From Planctomycetaceae bacterium (GTDB lineage Bacteria; Planctomycetota; Planctomycetia; Pirellulales; Lacipirellulaceae): a stretch of 64,000 nt of DNA. The stretch spans positions 62,001-126,000 of the forward strand of contig PABB01000066.1 of NCBI GenBank assembly GCA_002702655.1. The letters run 5' to 3'. The position numbers and the translations under genes are program-made. The notes under the pieces are model-generated. The model was not told where the DNA came from, did not search any database, and worked only from the letters and a program-made list of their open reading frames with translations. Shown here in pieces: positions 18,398 through 28,009 of this stretch (the stretch's first letter is position 1; each line of letters starts with the position of its first letter).

Positions 18398-19696
18398 TCA
18401 CCGCACGCGGGTCTTGAACGTCAGCACGCCGCCTTCGCCCGGCTCGACGGGATCAGCGATCTCCCACCGCAGCAGCAGCGAGCCGACGTCGTTGTTCGAC
18501 GTGGAGAAGCCCGCTTGGGCGGTCGACTTCTGCGACCCCTCGACATACTCCAACCGCGTGGTCAGGTTGTCGACGATGGTGACGTTGCCAATCACGCGAT
18601 CGCCGATGTTGTCGTACCGCAGCGTGAACTCGACTTCGTCGCCCGGTTGGGCGGTGTCGGTCGAGGCGAGCTTGATCAACCGCAGTCGCGGCGAGTTGGG
18701 CTCCTTCAGTTGATACACCGTGCCCGGCGACTGGACGCTCACCCCGGCTTGCGCCTGGTCGGCGTCCAGCAGCACCTGCACCGCCTGGTCGCCGGCCCAA
18801 CTGACCGCGGCCAATGACAATTCGGCGATCTCGACGATTTCGCGACCGACGATTTCGCCGGTGGCGATCGTTTGCAGATTGACCGCGGGCGCCACCGAGC
18901 CGATCGACGCGGCCGCAGCGCGGTCGCGGTTCAGCGCGCCGGCCTTCTCGCGGTCGCGCAACAGACTCGACGGTTGACGCATGCGGTCGACCGCCGGTTC
19001 CAGCCGCGCCACGTCGGCCAACGGCTGCTCGCGCTCTTTGATTCCCGCCAGTGCAGCGTTCTCGTCGAAAGCCTCGACCATGACCGCCTGGTCGTAGCCG
19101 ACCGGATCGACAATCCGCCGCACGACGCCAAATCGCGGGGCGTAGATGCACACCTTGTTGCTGGGCGTGACCACGGTGCGGCCGTCGACCGTGTCGTAGT
19201 GGGCGATCGTATCTTCTTGTTCCAGCCCCGTCACCCGCCAATCGGCCCGCACGCCGGCGGGCAGACCCTCGTCGCCGCCGTCGCACAGATATTCGTCGTC
19301 GGGGCCGCGGATCGCGCAGCCGTTGTTGCAGCACGAGCAGCCCGTCGAGCAACCCTCCAGCGAACAACCCTCGGGCAGGCACTGCGCTTGTTGAATCTGC
19401 GAAGGCGTCAGATGCGACGGCAACGCCGGCGTCGTGTACTGCACAGGCGTGACGGGCCCCGGCGCGTAGAACGACACGTCGTCGGACATGTGCAAGGGCG
19501 AGGCAGTCGTGGGCGCCGCGGTCGCGCGGCTTGCTTGGCGTTGGCTGCCGGCGTCGCTGGCGGCGAGTTTCCCCGGCACGGTCGCCCGGCACGAACACAT
19601 GATCAGCGTCGCCGCGGCAATCACGCCGTAGCGCAACCACGTGGGAGCGCCAATGCGACGACGGGGCGAGCAGGAAGTGATGTGCAGTTGCGACAT
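18398..19696 (-). CDS. DUF11-domain lipoprotein with Cys-rich segment
   Basis: A 432-residue protein with an N-terminal hydrophobic segment ending in a lipobox-like LIMCSC (Cys34 or Cys36). Residues 106-127 hold eight cysteines (CLPEGCSLEGCSTGCSCC then NNGC). The C-terminal 110 residues form a DUF11 beta-sandwich (LIKLASTDTAQPGDEVEFTL, DNIGDRVIGNVTIVDNLT, LEYVEGS), a fold found in large surface proteins. It is the last of three minus-strand genes from 21973. Role probably structural at the cell envelope. Confidence 0.72.
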   Translation of the reverse strand: MSQLHITSCSPRRRIGAPTWLRYGVIAAATLIMCSCRATVPGKLAASDAGSQRQASRATAAPTTASPLHMSDDVSFYAPGPVTPVQYTTPALPSHLTPSQIQQAQCLPEGCSLEGCSTGCSCCNNGCAIRGPDDEYLCDGGDEGLPAGVRADWRVTGLEQEDTIAHYDTVDGRTVVTPSNKVCIYAPRFGVVRRIVDPVGYDQAVMVEAFDENAALAGIKEREQPLADVARLEPAVDRMRQPSSLLRDREKAGALNRDRAAAASIGSVAPAVNLQTIATGEIVGREIVEIAELSLAAVSWAGDQAVQVLLDADQAQAGVSVQSPGTVYQLKEPNSPRLRLIKLASTDTAQPGDEVEFTLRYDNIGDRVIGNVTIVDNLTTRLEYVEGSQKSTAQAGFSTSNNDVGSLLLRWEIADPVEPGEGGVLTFKTRVR

Positions 19697-19700
19697 GCGG

Positions 19701-19740
19701 GAGTTGTCAGTGGTCAGTGGTCAGTGGTCAGTTGTCAGTC
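19701..19740. repeat. Short tandem repeat GTCAGTG
   Basis: TGTCAGTGGTCAGTGGTCAG, continuing to 19740, is about five copies of a 7-base unit TGGTCAG. A second low-complexity block, ACTGGTAACCGGTAACTGG, follows at 19762. Both sit in the 105-base gap between the DUF11 gene and its upstream neighbour. Confidence 0.8.
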
Positions 19741-19801
19741 GTCCGCCGTCATGCACCGATCACTGGTAACCGGTAACTGGTTACCAATCCCCAGTCACAA
19801 G

Positions 19802-20548
19802 TCACGGCTGCTTCGCAGCAGCCTCCACCGGCGGGCGATCGTAAATCACCGCCGGCTGCGGACCGTAGGCAAAGCTGCCGTCGCCGGCGGTCGGCACGCG
19901 GCCGCCGATGCGCACGATGGCGATCGGCCGACCCAGCCCGTCGGCGGCCACCAGCGGATCCTCGCCGGGGCCGACTTCCAGCCACGGTTGTTCCTGCTGG
20001 TCGGCGCGCGACACGGGCAGCGCCAGCAACGGGTCCTCCACGTAAATCACTCGCGTAATAAACCGCCCCTGAGCGGCCATCAGCAGTTCCTCGCGGGCCA
20101 GATCGATCGGCACGGGAAACTGCAGCGACTTGCCCTGCGGCGGGTAGAGTCGGTCGATCAACTCCACCGTGGGAAAGACTTCGACTTCCGGGAAGTCGGG
20201 GATGTCGCTCACGCGAAAGCGGTAGACGCCCGCCACGTGCAATCCGACCAGCACGGCGTCTTGGTACTGTTGACCAAATCCGCCGCCAGCGACCGGGGCA
20301 ATCCGCGCCCCCGCAGGGACGCGGATATCCACCGGCTGACAATATCCAGACAACGGTCCGCCGCGCAAGAGCCGCTGGACGCCAATCGCTCCCGGTGGCA
20401 TGGCGCCGGCATGGCTCCAATGGACTGGCCTGTCCTGCCCTGCCGCCGACGCGATGCCGACGGTCCAGACCAGCCCTGCCCAAAGAATTCTACCAGCGGC
20501 CCGCTGGCGGCGACTGCCGCTGCGATTTGTGTGGCGAACCGTTGTCAT
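19802..20548 (-). CDS. Secreted protein, paralogue of the neighbouring lipoprotein
   Basis: A 248-residue protein with a hydrophobic stretch at about residues 21-36 that looks like a signal peptide after a basic start. Its centre matches the gene at 20711: VYRFRVSDIPDFPEVEVFPT against IYRLKLANLPDRPGVELYPT, and RFITRVIYVEDP against NFVTKVIYLPDP, then GRPIAIVRIGGR against GSILAILRIGNL. Because the shared part forms one block of about 130 residues, the two genes look like a diverged duplication. No enzyme motif is visible. Confidence 0.65.
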   Translation of the reverse strand: MTTVRHTNRSGSRRQRAAGRILWAGLVWTVGIASAAGQDRPVHWSHAGAMPPGAIGVQRLLRGGPLSGYCQPVDIRVPAGARIAPVAGGGFGQQYQDAVLVGLHVAGVYRFRVSDIPDFPEVEVFPTVELIDRLYPPQGKSLQFPVPIDLAREELLMAAQGRFITRVIYVEDPLLALPVSRADQQEQPWLEVGPGEDPLVAADGLGRPIAIVRIGGRVPTAGDGSFAYGPQPAVIYDRPPVEAAAKQP

Positions 20549-20710
20549 AAGGAGTCCGAAGAGAGAAGCAATGATTCTGCGATTGCGAATGCGCTAGTGA
20601 GATGAGTGGGCGAGTGGTTGGTTGCTGAGGGAGTCGCCGCCGTGCCCCGGCGGCGCTAAGTTGTGACGGTGCGTCACCTCCCTGATCGTCGACCTCTCGC
20701 CGCTGAGCTC

Positions 20711-21973
20711 TCACTCACACATTTCACAACCGTCGCCGCCGCACGATTCGCACGAGTCCTTCGCGGTCAGGCGGGCGCCGAGGTTCATCACGGCCGTCGG
20801 CAGCAGCGGCGGCAAGGTGCCCCCGATCAGCCGCAGCGGCGCGCGATTCGTTTCGTCGATCTTCACGTGATTGACCGGCCGGGGATAGTTCATGCCCGGA
20901 CGCTGCTTCACGGTGACCTTCATCTTGTTCACCGGCGGCGGCATCAGCACGCGGGTGTGGTTCTTCATCACGTGCTTGGTCAAGCCAGCCTGATGCCCCA
21001 GCGGAATGTGCGGGGGACCGGGCAAACCGATCGGCGTGCCGGTGTGCGGCATGCCATAGGCCGGGCCCGTGACGCCGCTGACCATGTGCGGCGGCATGGC
21101 GGCCGGGTTGAAGCCCGTGGTCGGCATGCCTTGGGGGCCCATCGGGGCGCCGCCGGGCATGCAGCCGCCGTCGGGGCAGCCTTCGGTATACTGAGCCGGA
21201 TAGACTTGCCCGCCCATCATGCCGCCCTGACCGGGCGACTGCAGGTCGAGGTTGCCGATCCGCAAGATCGCCAGGATCGAGCCGCGGCGGTCCGCCTCGG
21301 CAATCGGGTCGACGCCCGGATCCAGTCGCGTGCTGACCAGGGTTTCCACGCCAGCCAGGGCGAGTTCCTGGAACTCGGGATCCGGCAGGTAAATCACTTT
21401 CGTGACAAAGTTGCCGCTGAGCACTTGGTCCAGATCCTCGTCGGTGAACTTCACCGGTACGGGCGAGTGAGCCAGGAACGCGTCGGTCCGCGGCGTGACG
21501 GGAGCCACTTCCAGCGTGGGATACAGTTCCACGCCCGGACGATCGGGCAGGTTGGCAAGCTTCAGGCGATAGATGCCGCCCTGGTTGAAGTTCTGCCGAC
21601 CCGGCATGACCAGCGGAGAGCTGTCAAAGTAACCGCCGCCGCTGACGTCCCAGGCGACTTCGCCGCCCTCGACGCCCAGGAAGGCGATTTGCGAGTTGCT
21701 GCCCGCGGGCATGCCCATGCCGCCCATCGGGGGGCAACCGCCGCCCATCGGGCCGCACATTTGCGCGGGCATGACGCCGCCGCCCATGCCGCCCATTGGC
21801 ATGTTGGCCGAGGCGGGCGTGATGACGCCGGGGCCGGGGCCGCCGACGCCGGGGCCGGGCTCCATCAGACGCTGCGAAGGCGGCAGGTTGTGAGCGACTC
21901 GACCGCCCACGCAACCGGCCGACGTCGCCAACGCGACGCAGCAAGCCGTGACGATGGTCCACTGAAATTTCAT
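20711..21973 (-). CDS. Gly/Met/Pro-rich lipoprotein, first gene of the three-gene cluster
   Basis: A 420-residue lipoprotein: signal peptide with LATSAGC (Cys21), a low-complexity region of GGMG, GPMGGG and PMGG repeats (about residues 38-90), a globular block shared with the next gene (about 100-250), a second Pro/Gly/Met region, and a C-terminal tail CESCGGDGCEMC with four cysteines in the last twelve residues. AGGGGGA five bases before the ATG at 21973 supports the start. It probably leads an operon with the genes at 20548 and 19696. The name and role are unknown; similar clusters are frequent in planctomycetes. Confidence 0.68.
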   Translation of the reverse strand: MKFQWTIVTACCVALATSAGCVGGRVAHNLPPSQRLMEPGPGVGGPGPGVITPASANMPMGGMGGGVMPAQMCGPMGGGCPPMGGMGMPAGSNSQIAFLGVEGGEVAWDVSGGGYFDSSPLVMPGRQNFNQGGIYRLKLANLPDRPGVELYPTLEVAPVTPRTDAFLAHSPVPVKFTDEDLDQVLSGNFVTKVIYLPDPEFQELALAGVETLVSTRLDPGVDPIAEADRRGSILAILRIGNLDLQSPGQGGMMGGQVYPAQYTEGCPDGGCMPGGAPMGPQGMPTTGFNPAAMPPHMVSGVTGPAYGMPHTGTPIGLPGPPHIPLGHQAGLTKHVMKNHTRVLMPPPVNKMKVTVKQRPGMNYPRPVNHVKIDETNRAPLRLIGGTLPPLLPTAVMNLGARLTAKDSCESCGGDGCEMCE

Positions 21974-22080
21974 TGCATTCCCCCTGAAAAGGACGCCGTG
22001 CGCGACGCGGCCGCGCTTGGACGTTCGAACAGTTCGCGTCGTATGTGCTTGGTCGTGCTGCTAGCTCGCTCGCGGCTCGT

Positions 22081-22156
22081 GTGCCACGGCTCTGTGAGCC
22101 GTGCGCCCGGAGACTTCAGGTCCCGCAGACAAGCACGGCTCACAGAGCCGTGGCAC
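22081..22156. repeat. REP-like family B inverted pair, copy 2
   Basis: GTGCCACGGCTCTGTGAGCC at 22081 faces GGCTCACAGAGCCGTGGCAC ending at 22156, separated by 36 bases. The arms match perfectly over 20 bases. The pair lies between divergent genes. Confidence 0.9.
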
Positions 22157-22382
22157 GCCGGCAACGTAACGTTGCTAGCATCGCTGCGTGCGGCGCCTCG
22201 CAGTTGCCGTGGACGGCGGCGGTGGCGGATCGCTAGTATCCGCCCTTCGACGCCCCACCCCGACGGGGCGACGCACGCTGCGGCGCTGCCCATGCGAGAG
22301 CAGTGCCTTCGGGAGTATTTGGTCGGCGCCGGACGACCCGACTCTTTGGCAAAACCGCTAAAACCGGCAAAGGAAAGCCAGC

Positions 22383-23393
22383 TTGCCCTCGTTGCCACGA
22401 CATCTGATTGGTGCTGTCGCACTGCTGCTGGCCGCGACGCCGGCGTTCGCGCAGCCCGCGGCCTGGCAGTTGCCGGAAACGCCCGGCACGCCCTCGGCCG
22501 CCCACACCGCCGACGGCAACGTGTTGCTAGCGCGGATGCTCGACGGCATGGAGCACCGCGTCATCCTGACCGCCCAGGTCCGCCAGCGGATTTGGCTGGG
22601 GGATCAGGAGACGCAAGGCGAAGGGCACTACTGGCATCAAAGCGTCGGCAATCAACGCCGCAGTCGCTGGCAGTTGACCACCCTGGCCGGCGGCGAGCCG
22701 ATTAGCCTGGTACAGGTGTTCGACCGCCGCCACTTGTGGACCGACCGCCGCTTCGGCGACAGCCGTCGCGTGTCGCGGGTCGATTTGTTGTTGCTGCAGA
22801 ACGAACTCACCAGCCGCGCCGACGAGTCTTCCGCCGGCATGCCCACGCTGGAGGAGGCCAAGCTGCTGGCCCGCGGCGGCATGTCGCAAATGCTGGCCGA
22901 GCTGCGGCGGCGATTCACGTTCAGTCCGCCGCGGCAGGCCGCAGTGGGCGCAGGCAGCGACGCCAAGAAGACGTTGGCCATGGTCGGGCAGTGGAAGCCG
23001 CAGGAACTGGCCCGGTTGTGGTACGGCCAACCCTACGATCCGGCCGATCCGCCCCCGTTCGACGTGGCGTCATGGCCCGAGCAATTGCCGCACCACGTGG
23101 TGGTGCACTGCGGTCGCACGAATCTGTTTCCGTACTTGATTGAATTTCGCAGCGCCGCCGACGCGGCCTCCGCGACCGCGGTGAACGCCGTGGCAAGCGT
23201 CGCCCGACCGCTGGCTCGCTACGAGTTCTTCAACGAACAGTTCGCCGCAGTGATGGATCAGCAACTGTTCCAGTACGATCCCGGCGAGGTCGACTGGACC
23301 GACGAGACCTCGTCGGTCGTGGCGAGCCTGCTGCCGCTGGAAGTGCAACCGCCCGAAGAAGAAGTCGCCCTGCGACGACGCAGGGTGCGGTAG
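22383..23393 (+). CDS. Secreted LolA-like protein, function unknown
   Basis: A 336-residue exported protein with a signal peptide (LPSLPRHLIGAVALLLAATP, cleavage at AFA). A TTG start at 22383 is needed because no ATG precedes the signal peptide; AGGA eight bases upstream supports it. The middle region (VRQRIWLGDQETQGEGHYWH, LVQVFDRRHLWTDR) recalls the LolA/outer-membrane lipoprotein-sorting beta fold seen in many planctomycete proteins, but the match is by pattern only. It is a single gene, divergent from the lipoprotein cluster. Confidence 0.65.
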   Translation: MPSLPRHLIGAVALLLAATPAFAQPAAWQLPETPGTPSAAHTADGNVLLARMLDGMEHRVILTAQVRQRIWLGDQETQGEGHYWHQSVGNQRRSRWQLTTLAGGEPISLVQVFDRRHLWTDRRFGDSRRVSRVDLLLLQNELTSRADESSAGMPTLEEAKLLARGGMSQMLAELRRRFTFSPPRQAAVGAGSDAKKTLAMVGQWKPQELARLWYGQPYDPADPPPFDVASWPEQLPHHVVVHCGRTNLFPYLIEFRSAADAASATAVNAVASVARPLARYEFFNEQFAAVMDQQLFQYDPGEVDWTDETSSVVASLLPLEVQPPEEEVALRRRRVR

Positions 23394-23512
23394 CGGCAAT
23401 ACGCTTTCACGTATTTTGGTCGCTTGAGACTCTTCCCAGGAGAGGTCACAGCGATCCCATCTGCGACTCCTTCAGAGTCGAGGGCGTCTTGCGTCTTCCG
23501 GCGTGAGACAAT

Positions 23513-23682
23513 GAGAATAGCTCAACGATTCACCGCTGGGTTGGGAGGCGAGGTTACCCGAAGTCCCGTCAGGGACGATTGATGGAAGGTCGTTGGGCGG
23601 TTCACCTCAGTCGTCCCTGACGGGACTGCTAATTCTCTTCGCCCCCGCTTTCCCAGCGATGAATCGCTGGGCTATTCTCATC
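23513..23682. repeat. Long bipartite inverted repeat (family E)
   Basis: Two modules repeat in mirror order. ATGAGAATAGCTCAACGATT (23512 on) matches the reverse complement of 23652-23682, and AGTCCCGTCAGGGACGA (23562-23578) is a perfect 17-bp inverted match to 23611-23627. The arms together span about 70 bases each with a 30-base centre. A further hairpin CGTCCCTCCGGGACG follows at 23684. The tandem GGCCAACCGCCAACCGCCAA is at 23731-23758. No gene is present in 23394-23970. Confidence 0.8.
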
Positions 23683-23970
23683 TCGTCCCTCCGGGACGGG
23701 CTGAGGCAACGAACAACGTGGGGCACGACTGGCCAACCGCCAACCGCCAACGACCAACCTGTCCGCGTGGTGCTTCAACGCTAATTCTCGTTTTTGCAAA
23801 AAGACTTCTGCTTATCGCGAAACCGATTAGGGTTTGCATCGTTTAGTCCCTTCGTGAGGGGCATTCATCGCACAGCAGGCCCGCCGCGTTGAGGCACGCG
23901 GTCGAGGTGCGCACGCTCTCGTGACGCGCCGGGGGAAGCAGCGCCTGCCGGGAACTGAGGAGAGCAAAAA

Positions 23971-26142
23971 ATGAGTCGAAATTGCCGCGCTACCGGTACG
24001 CGCCGAGTTTCCCCCCAACTGCGGCTGGAGACGCTGGAACGCAAGGAACTGATGGCGGCCGACCTGTTCGTCGGCCCGCTGCCTGCCGAGGGCCGCGCGA
24101 CGCACGATGCGCCGTCCTTGGTGCGCGCCGGCGCCAATCGCGACCTGGTCCTGCGGATGGCCGATTTGTTGCGCAGCACGTCGGCGGCGCCGGTCGCGTC
24201 GCTCGAAGCGCTCGCGCGAACCTTCGACGGCAGCGGCAACAACCAAGCCAACCCCGACTGGGGCAGCACCGGCGAGCAACTGCTGCGCGTCGCGGCCGCC
24301 GAACTACGGCGCCGGGATTTCGTCGCTCGCTGGCGATTCGCGGCCGTCGGCCCGCGAGATCAGCAACGCCCTGTCCCAGCAGGACGCCGACGCGTCCGGC
24401 AATGAGCGCGGCCTGTCGGCGCTGGTGTACCTATGGGGTCAGTTCATCGATCATGACATCGATTTGACCGACGCCAACCGCGTGAATCCCGAGCATGCGC
24501 CCATCGAGGCGCCCACGGGCGACGAGTATTTCGACCCCGCGGGAACCGGCAAGCAAACCTTGTCGTTCACCCGGTCGGTGTTCGATGCGGCGACCGGCGA
24601 CAGCGCCGCCAACCCGCGGCAGCAGCTCAGCAGCATCACCGCCTGGGTTGACGGCTCGCAGGTCTACGGCAGCGATCAGGGGACCGCCGACAGCCTGCGC
24701 AGCTTCGTCGGGGGACGCATGCTGGTCAGCGACGACGGCCTGCCGCCGATGCAGGACGGCAGTTTCGTTGTGGGCGATATTCGCGGGAACGAGAATATCG
24801 AGCTGACCGCCATGCACGCGTTGTTTCTCCGCGAGCATAACTTGTGGGCCGATCGGATCTCCGCGGAGAATCCCGGCCTGAGCGACGAGCAGATCTACCA
24901 GCAGGCTCGGGCCATCGTGATCGCCGAGATCCAGGCGATCACCTACAACGAGTTTCTGCCCGCGCTGCTGGGCCAGGGCGCGCTCGCTCCCTACAGCGGT
25001 TACGACGCGAGCGTCAACCCCACCATCGCCAACGAGTTCTCCACAGCCGCGTTCCGGTTCGGCCACAGTCTGGTCAACGACGATATCGAGTTCTTCGGCA
25101 ACGACGGCCGGCCGATCGACGAGGCGATCGCGCTGCGTGAAGCGTTTTTCAATCCGAGTCTGCTGCAGGAGAAGGGCGTCGACGGCATTCTGAAGTACGT
25201 CGCCTCGTCGCAGTCGCAGGAGATTGACCTGCAGCTTGTCGACAGCCTGCGCAACTTCCTGTTCGGCGAGCCGGGGCAGGGGGGACTCGATCTGGCTTCG
25301 TTGAAAATCCAACGCGGCCGCGACCACGGGCTGGCCGACTACAACAGCGCCCGCGCAGCCTACGGATTGGAGCCGGTCAGCAGCTTCGCCGACATCACGT
25401 CGGATCCCGAGCTGCAACAGAAGCTCGCCGATCTGTACGGCGACGTCGACGACATCGACCTGTGGGTCGGCGTGCTGGCCGAGGATCACGCCGCCGGCAG
25501 TTCGTTGGGCGAGTTGGGCACGACGATCGTTGCCGATCAGTTCACGCGGCTGCGCACGGCGACCGGCTGTGGTACCAGAACGTGTTCAGCGGGCGCGAGC
25601 TGGACATGATTGAGCAAACGTCCCTGGCCGACATCATCCAGCGCAACACGAACGTCCGCGGCTTGCAGGACAACGTGTTCTTCATGCAGGCGTCGGTTAG
25701 CGGGCGCGTGGCGCAGCCCTCGCCGGGCGGCCAGCGTTTGCAGCCGGTCGCCGGCGCGACTGTCGAGCTGCTCGACGGCGAAGGCGAGTTGGTCGACTCG
25801 ACCGTCACGGACCTGCTGGGTCGCTACCGCTTCGACAACATCGCCGAGACGGGCGACTACCAGGTGCGACTCGTCGGCGCCGCGCCCGACGGCCGACAGG
25901 AGGAGCAGATTGTCGACTTGCTCATCTCACGCGGCCAGACCGACCTGCGCGGCGTGGACCTCGCGCTCGCCGGCCCGCAGAATGGCGGCCTACCCGCCGA
26001 GCCGCACCGCCCGCCGCGTCGTGCTCTGCCGCCGCGCGGCCAGCTCGCGGCGGTCGACGAAGCGTTTGCCGAGGACCCGATGCAGAGCGCGTTGGCGCAG
26101 CTGGCCGGGTTGGACGGCACGCCGCTGCGCCGGCGGCGGTGA
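23971..26142 (+). pseudogene. Animal-type heme peroxidase with two opposite frameshifts
   Basis: The reading begins MSRNCRATGTRRVSPQLRLE then TLERKELMAADL, an N-terminal LExLExR-type motif of planctomycete surface proteins, and runs in frame to GEQLLRVAAAE at 24303. One extra base (C at 24304) moves the rest into the +1 frame: YGAGISSLAG, WGQFIDHDIDLT with the distal His, AFRFGHSLV with the proximal His, RGRDHGLADYN. At 25555/25556 one base is missing (RLR then HGDRLWYQNVFSGREL), restoring the original frame through a Cna-B-like domain (GATVELLDGEGELVDSTVTD) to the stop at 26142. As read, translation stops at 24405. Corrected length is about 723 residues. Cause may be real decay or two sequencing indels. 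Confidence 0.85.
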
Positions 26143-26262
26143 GCGAGCGGCACGCGGCCGGCGAGGCGCTGCAAAACCCGCAGTTCGGTACGAACCGAGA
26201 CAGGGGCGGGCCATGCTTCGTCGGCCCGTCGCCGCTACGGACGCCAGAGCCGGCGGTCCGAT

Positions 26263-26691
26263 TCACTGCACTTCGAAGTCAATCGGCGTCGATTGGTCGG
26301 CGCTGACCGTTGCCGAGAGCGGCGTGTTGGCACGCGAGGAATACTGCTGAGGCAGGCTGACCTTTGGCGGCGGCAGGGGGGCGTCGCGTTGGTAGTCAGG
26401 CGGCAGTTCGACCTTCACGGCGACAGTCACCCGGTAATCTCCCGGCTCAAGCCGCACTTCGTACGTGCCTTGCTCGGACACGCGGGCGACGGTGGGCGGG
26501 CCCGACGACGGAAAGAAGGTCAACGAACCGGCGGGCAGCGGTTCGCCGCGTACGCTGACTGCTCCGCGCACCGCGACGCCGGGTTCCGTTTCGCTGCATC
26601 CCGCCAGGCACGCCGCGAGAACCAGCAGCGCTGCGGGAGCTGCCGTCCGAGAAATCGCCCGCAACAGGGCGCTGTCGACGTCCCGCCTCAT
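26263..26691 (-). CDS. Transthyretin-like lipoprotein paired with a DUF1559 protein
   Basis: A 142-residue lipoprotein: hydrophobic signal, lipobox LAGC, then a carboxypeptidase-regulatory-like beta-sandwich (VRGAVSVRGEPLPAGSLTFF, GTYEVRLEPGDYRVTV). It starts inside the last codon of the DUF1559 gene (ATGA overlap at 26688-26691), so the two are translationally coupled. Such pairs are a standard planctomycete arrangement with unknown role. A second pair is at 44054-45724. Confidence 0.82.
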   Translation of the reverse strand: MRRDVDSALLRAISRTAAPAALLVLAACLAGCSETEPGVAVRGAVSVRGEPLPAGSLTFFPSSGPPTVARVSEQGTYEVRLEPGDYRVTVAVKVELPPDYQRDAPLPPPKVSLPQQYSSRANTPLSATVSADQSTPIDFEVQ

Positions 26692-27767
26692 TGATTCACG
26701 ACCTCGCCGCCGTTGCGCGAGCCGTATGCCAGGTACACGTCCGTGTCGATATCTTCTTGCAGAAAGATCACGCCGCCGTCGCCTGTGCAGAAATTTGCCC
26801 CGCCGGGGTGATAGCTGGCAAACGGCAAGTTGTTCACCGAGATCACGCCATTGGGATTCTCCATATAGGGGCGGTCGTTGTACCGAATGCTGTCGTGGCC
26901 GATGTAGGCCTTGTCGAATGGATCGTTATTCAACGGCACGTCGGCGTCGAGATTCTTCATCGCAAACATGGCCGAAGAAGGCTGCGGCCCATCCGGAGCT
27001 TCATTCGACGGACTGCGACGATTCGCCGGCTGCGGATCGCGCGGCTCAACCCAGTAGGCGCCAATCATCCACGCGCGAATCTGGTAGTTGCGTTCGCCAA
27101 TCATGACCGTGTTAGATGTGCCGTCGGACACCTGGCGCAGCTCCACGGGCCAATCCATGATGAGCAGGCCGTCGGTGTTTACCGGTCCGAACAGATTGCC
27201 GGGGGTCTGGCTCGTCCACACGCAATCGACGCCGTCGGCTTTCGTCTTGCCGCACTCTCCGGTGCGGCTGTAGTACGACCCGCTCACGCCGGCGTAGCTC
27301 ATGCCCTTGCGGTCCGAGTTGCCGAACTTCTCTTCCTGATCTCGCAATTCGGTGTCGCTGGGGCACAGGTACATCGGCATTAGCAGCGCGTTGAGCTGGT
27401 TCATCACCGCGGTGTTCGAATAAGCGTCGGCGGTGGACGCAAACTCATCGATCGCCCCTTCGCTGACGGCCGCTTGTTCGATGTACGGCAGGATGTACAC
27501 CGGCCAGCCCAGACCGCTGCCCTGCACGACGCTGGTGTTCAGCCCGCCTGGCGGCAGCGACCCGCGGGCCGACTCGTAATTCAAACAAGCGAGCGCAATA
27601 TTTTTCAAATTGTTCTGGCACGAACTGCGGCGGGCCGCTTCGCGGGCGGCCTGGATTGCGGGAAGCAGCAGGGCGACCAGCACCCCGATGATGGCAATCA
27701 CCACCAGCAGTTCCACAAGAGTGAAGCCCCGACGGCGCAGCGGCTGACGTTGTTTCATAATTGGCAT
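26688..27767 (-). CDS. DUF1559 prepilin-like protein
   Basis: A 359-residue protein with a type IV prepilin N-terminus: MPIMKQRQPLRRRGFTLVEL followed by a long hydrophobic helix (LVVIAIIGVLVALLLPAIQA) and AAREAARRSSCQNNLKNI. Cleavage by prepilin peptidase would occur at RG/FTLVE. The rest is the DUF1559 domain, ending in HPGGANFCTGDGGVIF, its hallmark (H-X9-G-DG). AAGGT upstream supports the ATG at 27767 over the next ATG. Role thought to be in extracellular pseudopilus-like structures; unproven. Confidence 0.88.
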   Translation of the reverse strand: MPIMKQRQPLRRRGFTLVELLVVIAIIGVLVALLLPAIQAAREAARRSSCQNNLKNIALACLNYESARGSLPPGGLNTSVVQGSGLGWPVYILPYIEQAAVSEGAIDEFASTADAYSNTAVMNQLNALLMPMYLCPSDTELRDQEEKFGNSDRKGMSYAGVSGSYYSRTGECGKTKADGVDCVWTSQTPGNLFGPVNTDGLLIMDWPVELRQVSDGTSNTVMIGERNYQIRAWMIGAYWVEPRDPQPANRRSPSNEAPDGPQPSSAMFAMKNLDADVPLNNDPFDKAYIGHDSIRYNDRPYMENPNGVISVNNLPFASYHPGGANFCTGDGGVIFLQEDIDTDVYLAYGSRNGGEVVNQ

Positions 27768-28009
27768 GGCTATGACCTTATCGTGGCGACTGTGGTGGGG
27801 CCTCACTTGCTGGGCCCAGGCGCCTGACGGCTGGTTGTGAAAAGGAGACGCCGCGAAACCTCGCAACGCCGCGATGAGCAGCCTGCCCCCACGCCTGGGA
27901 CGACCGGCTGCCCGTCTCTCCGTATCTTACGCGCGGGGCGCGATTTCGAGCAACTTGTTTATGCGCACCCGTGTCACGGGTTCACGCAGGGGCGCAGCGG
28001 CCGCGACGC

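Noticed and set aside
19701-19740. Tandem 7-base repeats considered as origin iterons or a CRISPR array
   Set aside because: The unit is too short and lacks spacers, there is no DnaA box cluster or AT-rich region, and similar low-complexity words occur as ordinary intergenic repeats. No CRISPR array was found anywhere.
24301-24310. Programmed +1 frameshift in the peroxidase gene
   Set aside because: No slippery sequence or rare-codon context is obvious at the junction, and a second, opposite indel is present further on. Error or decay is simpler.
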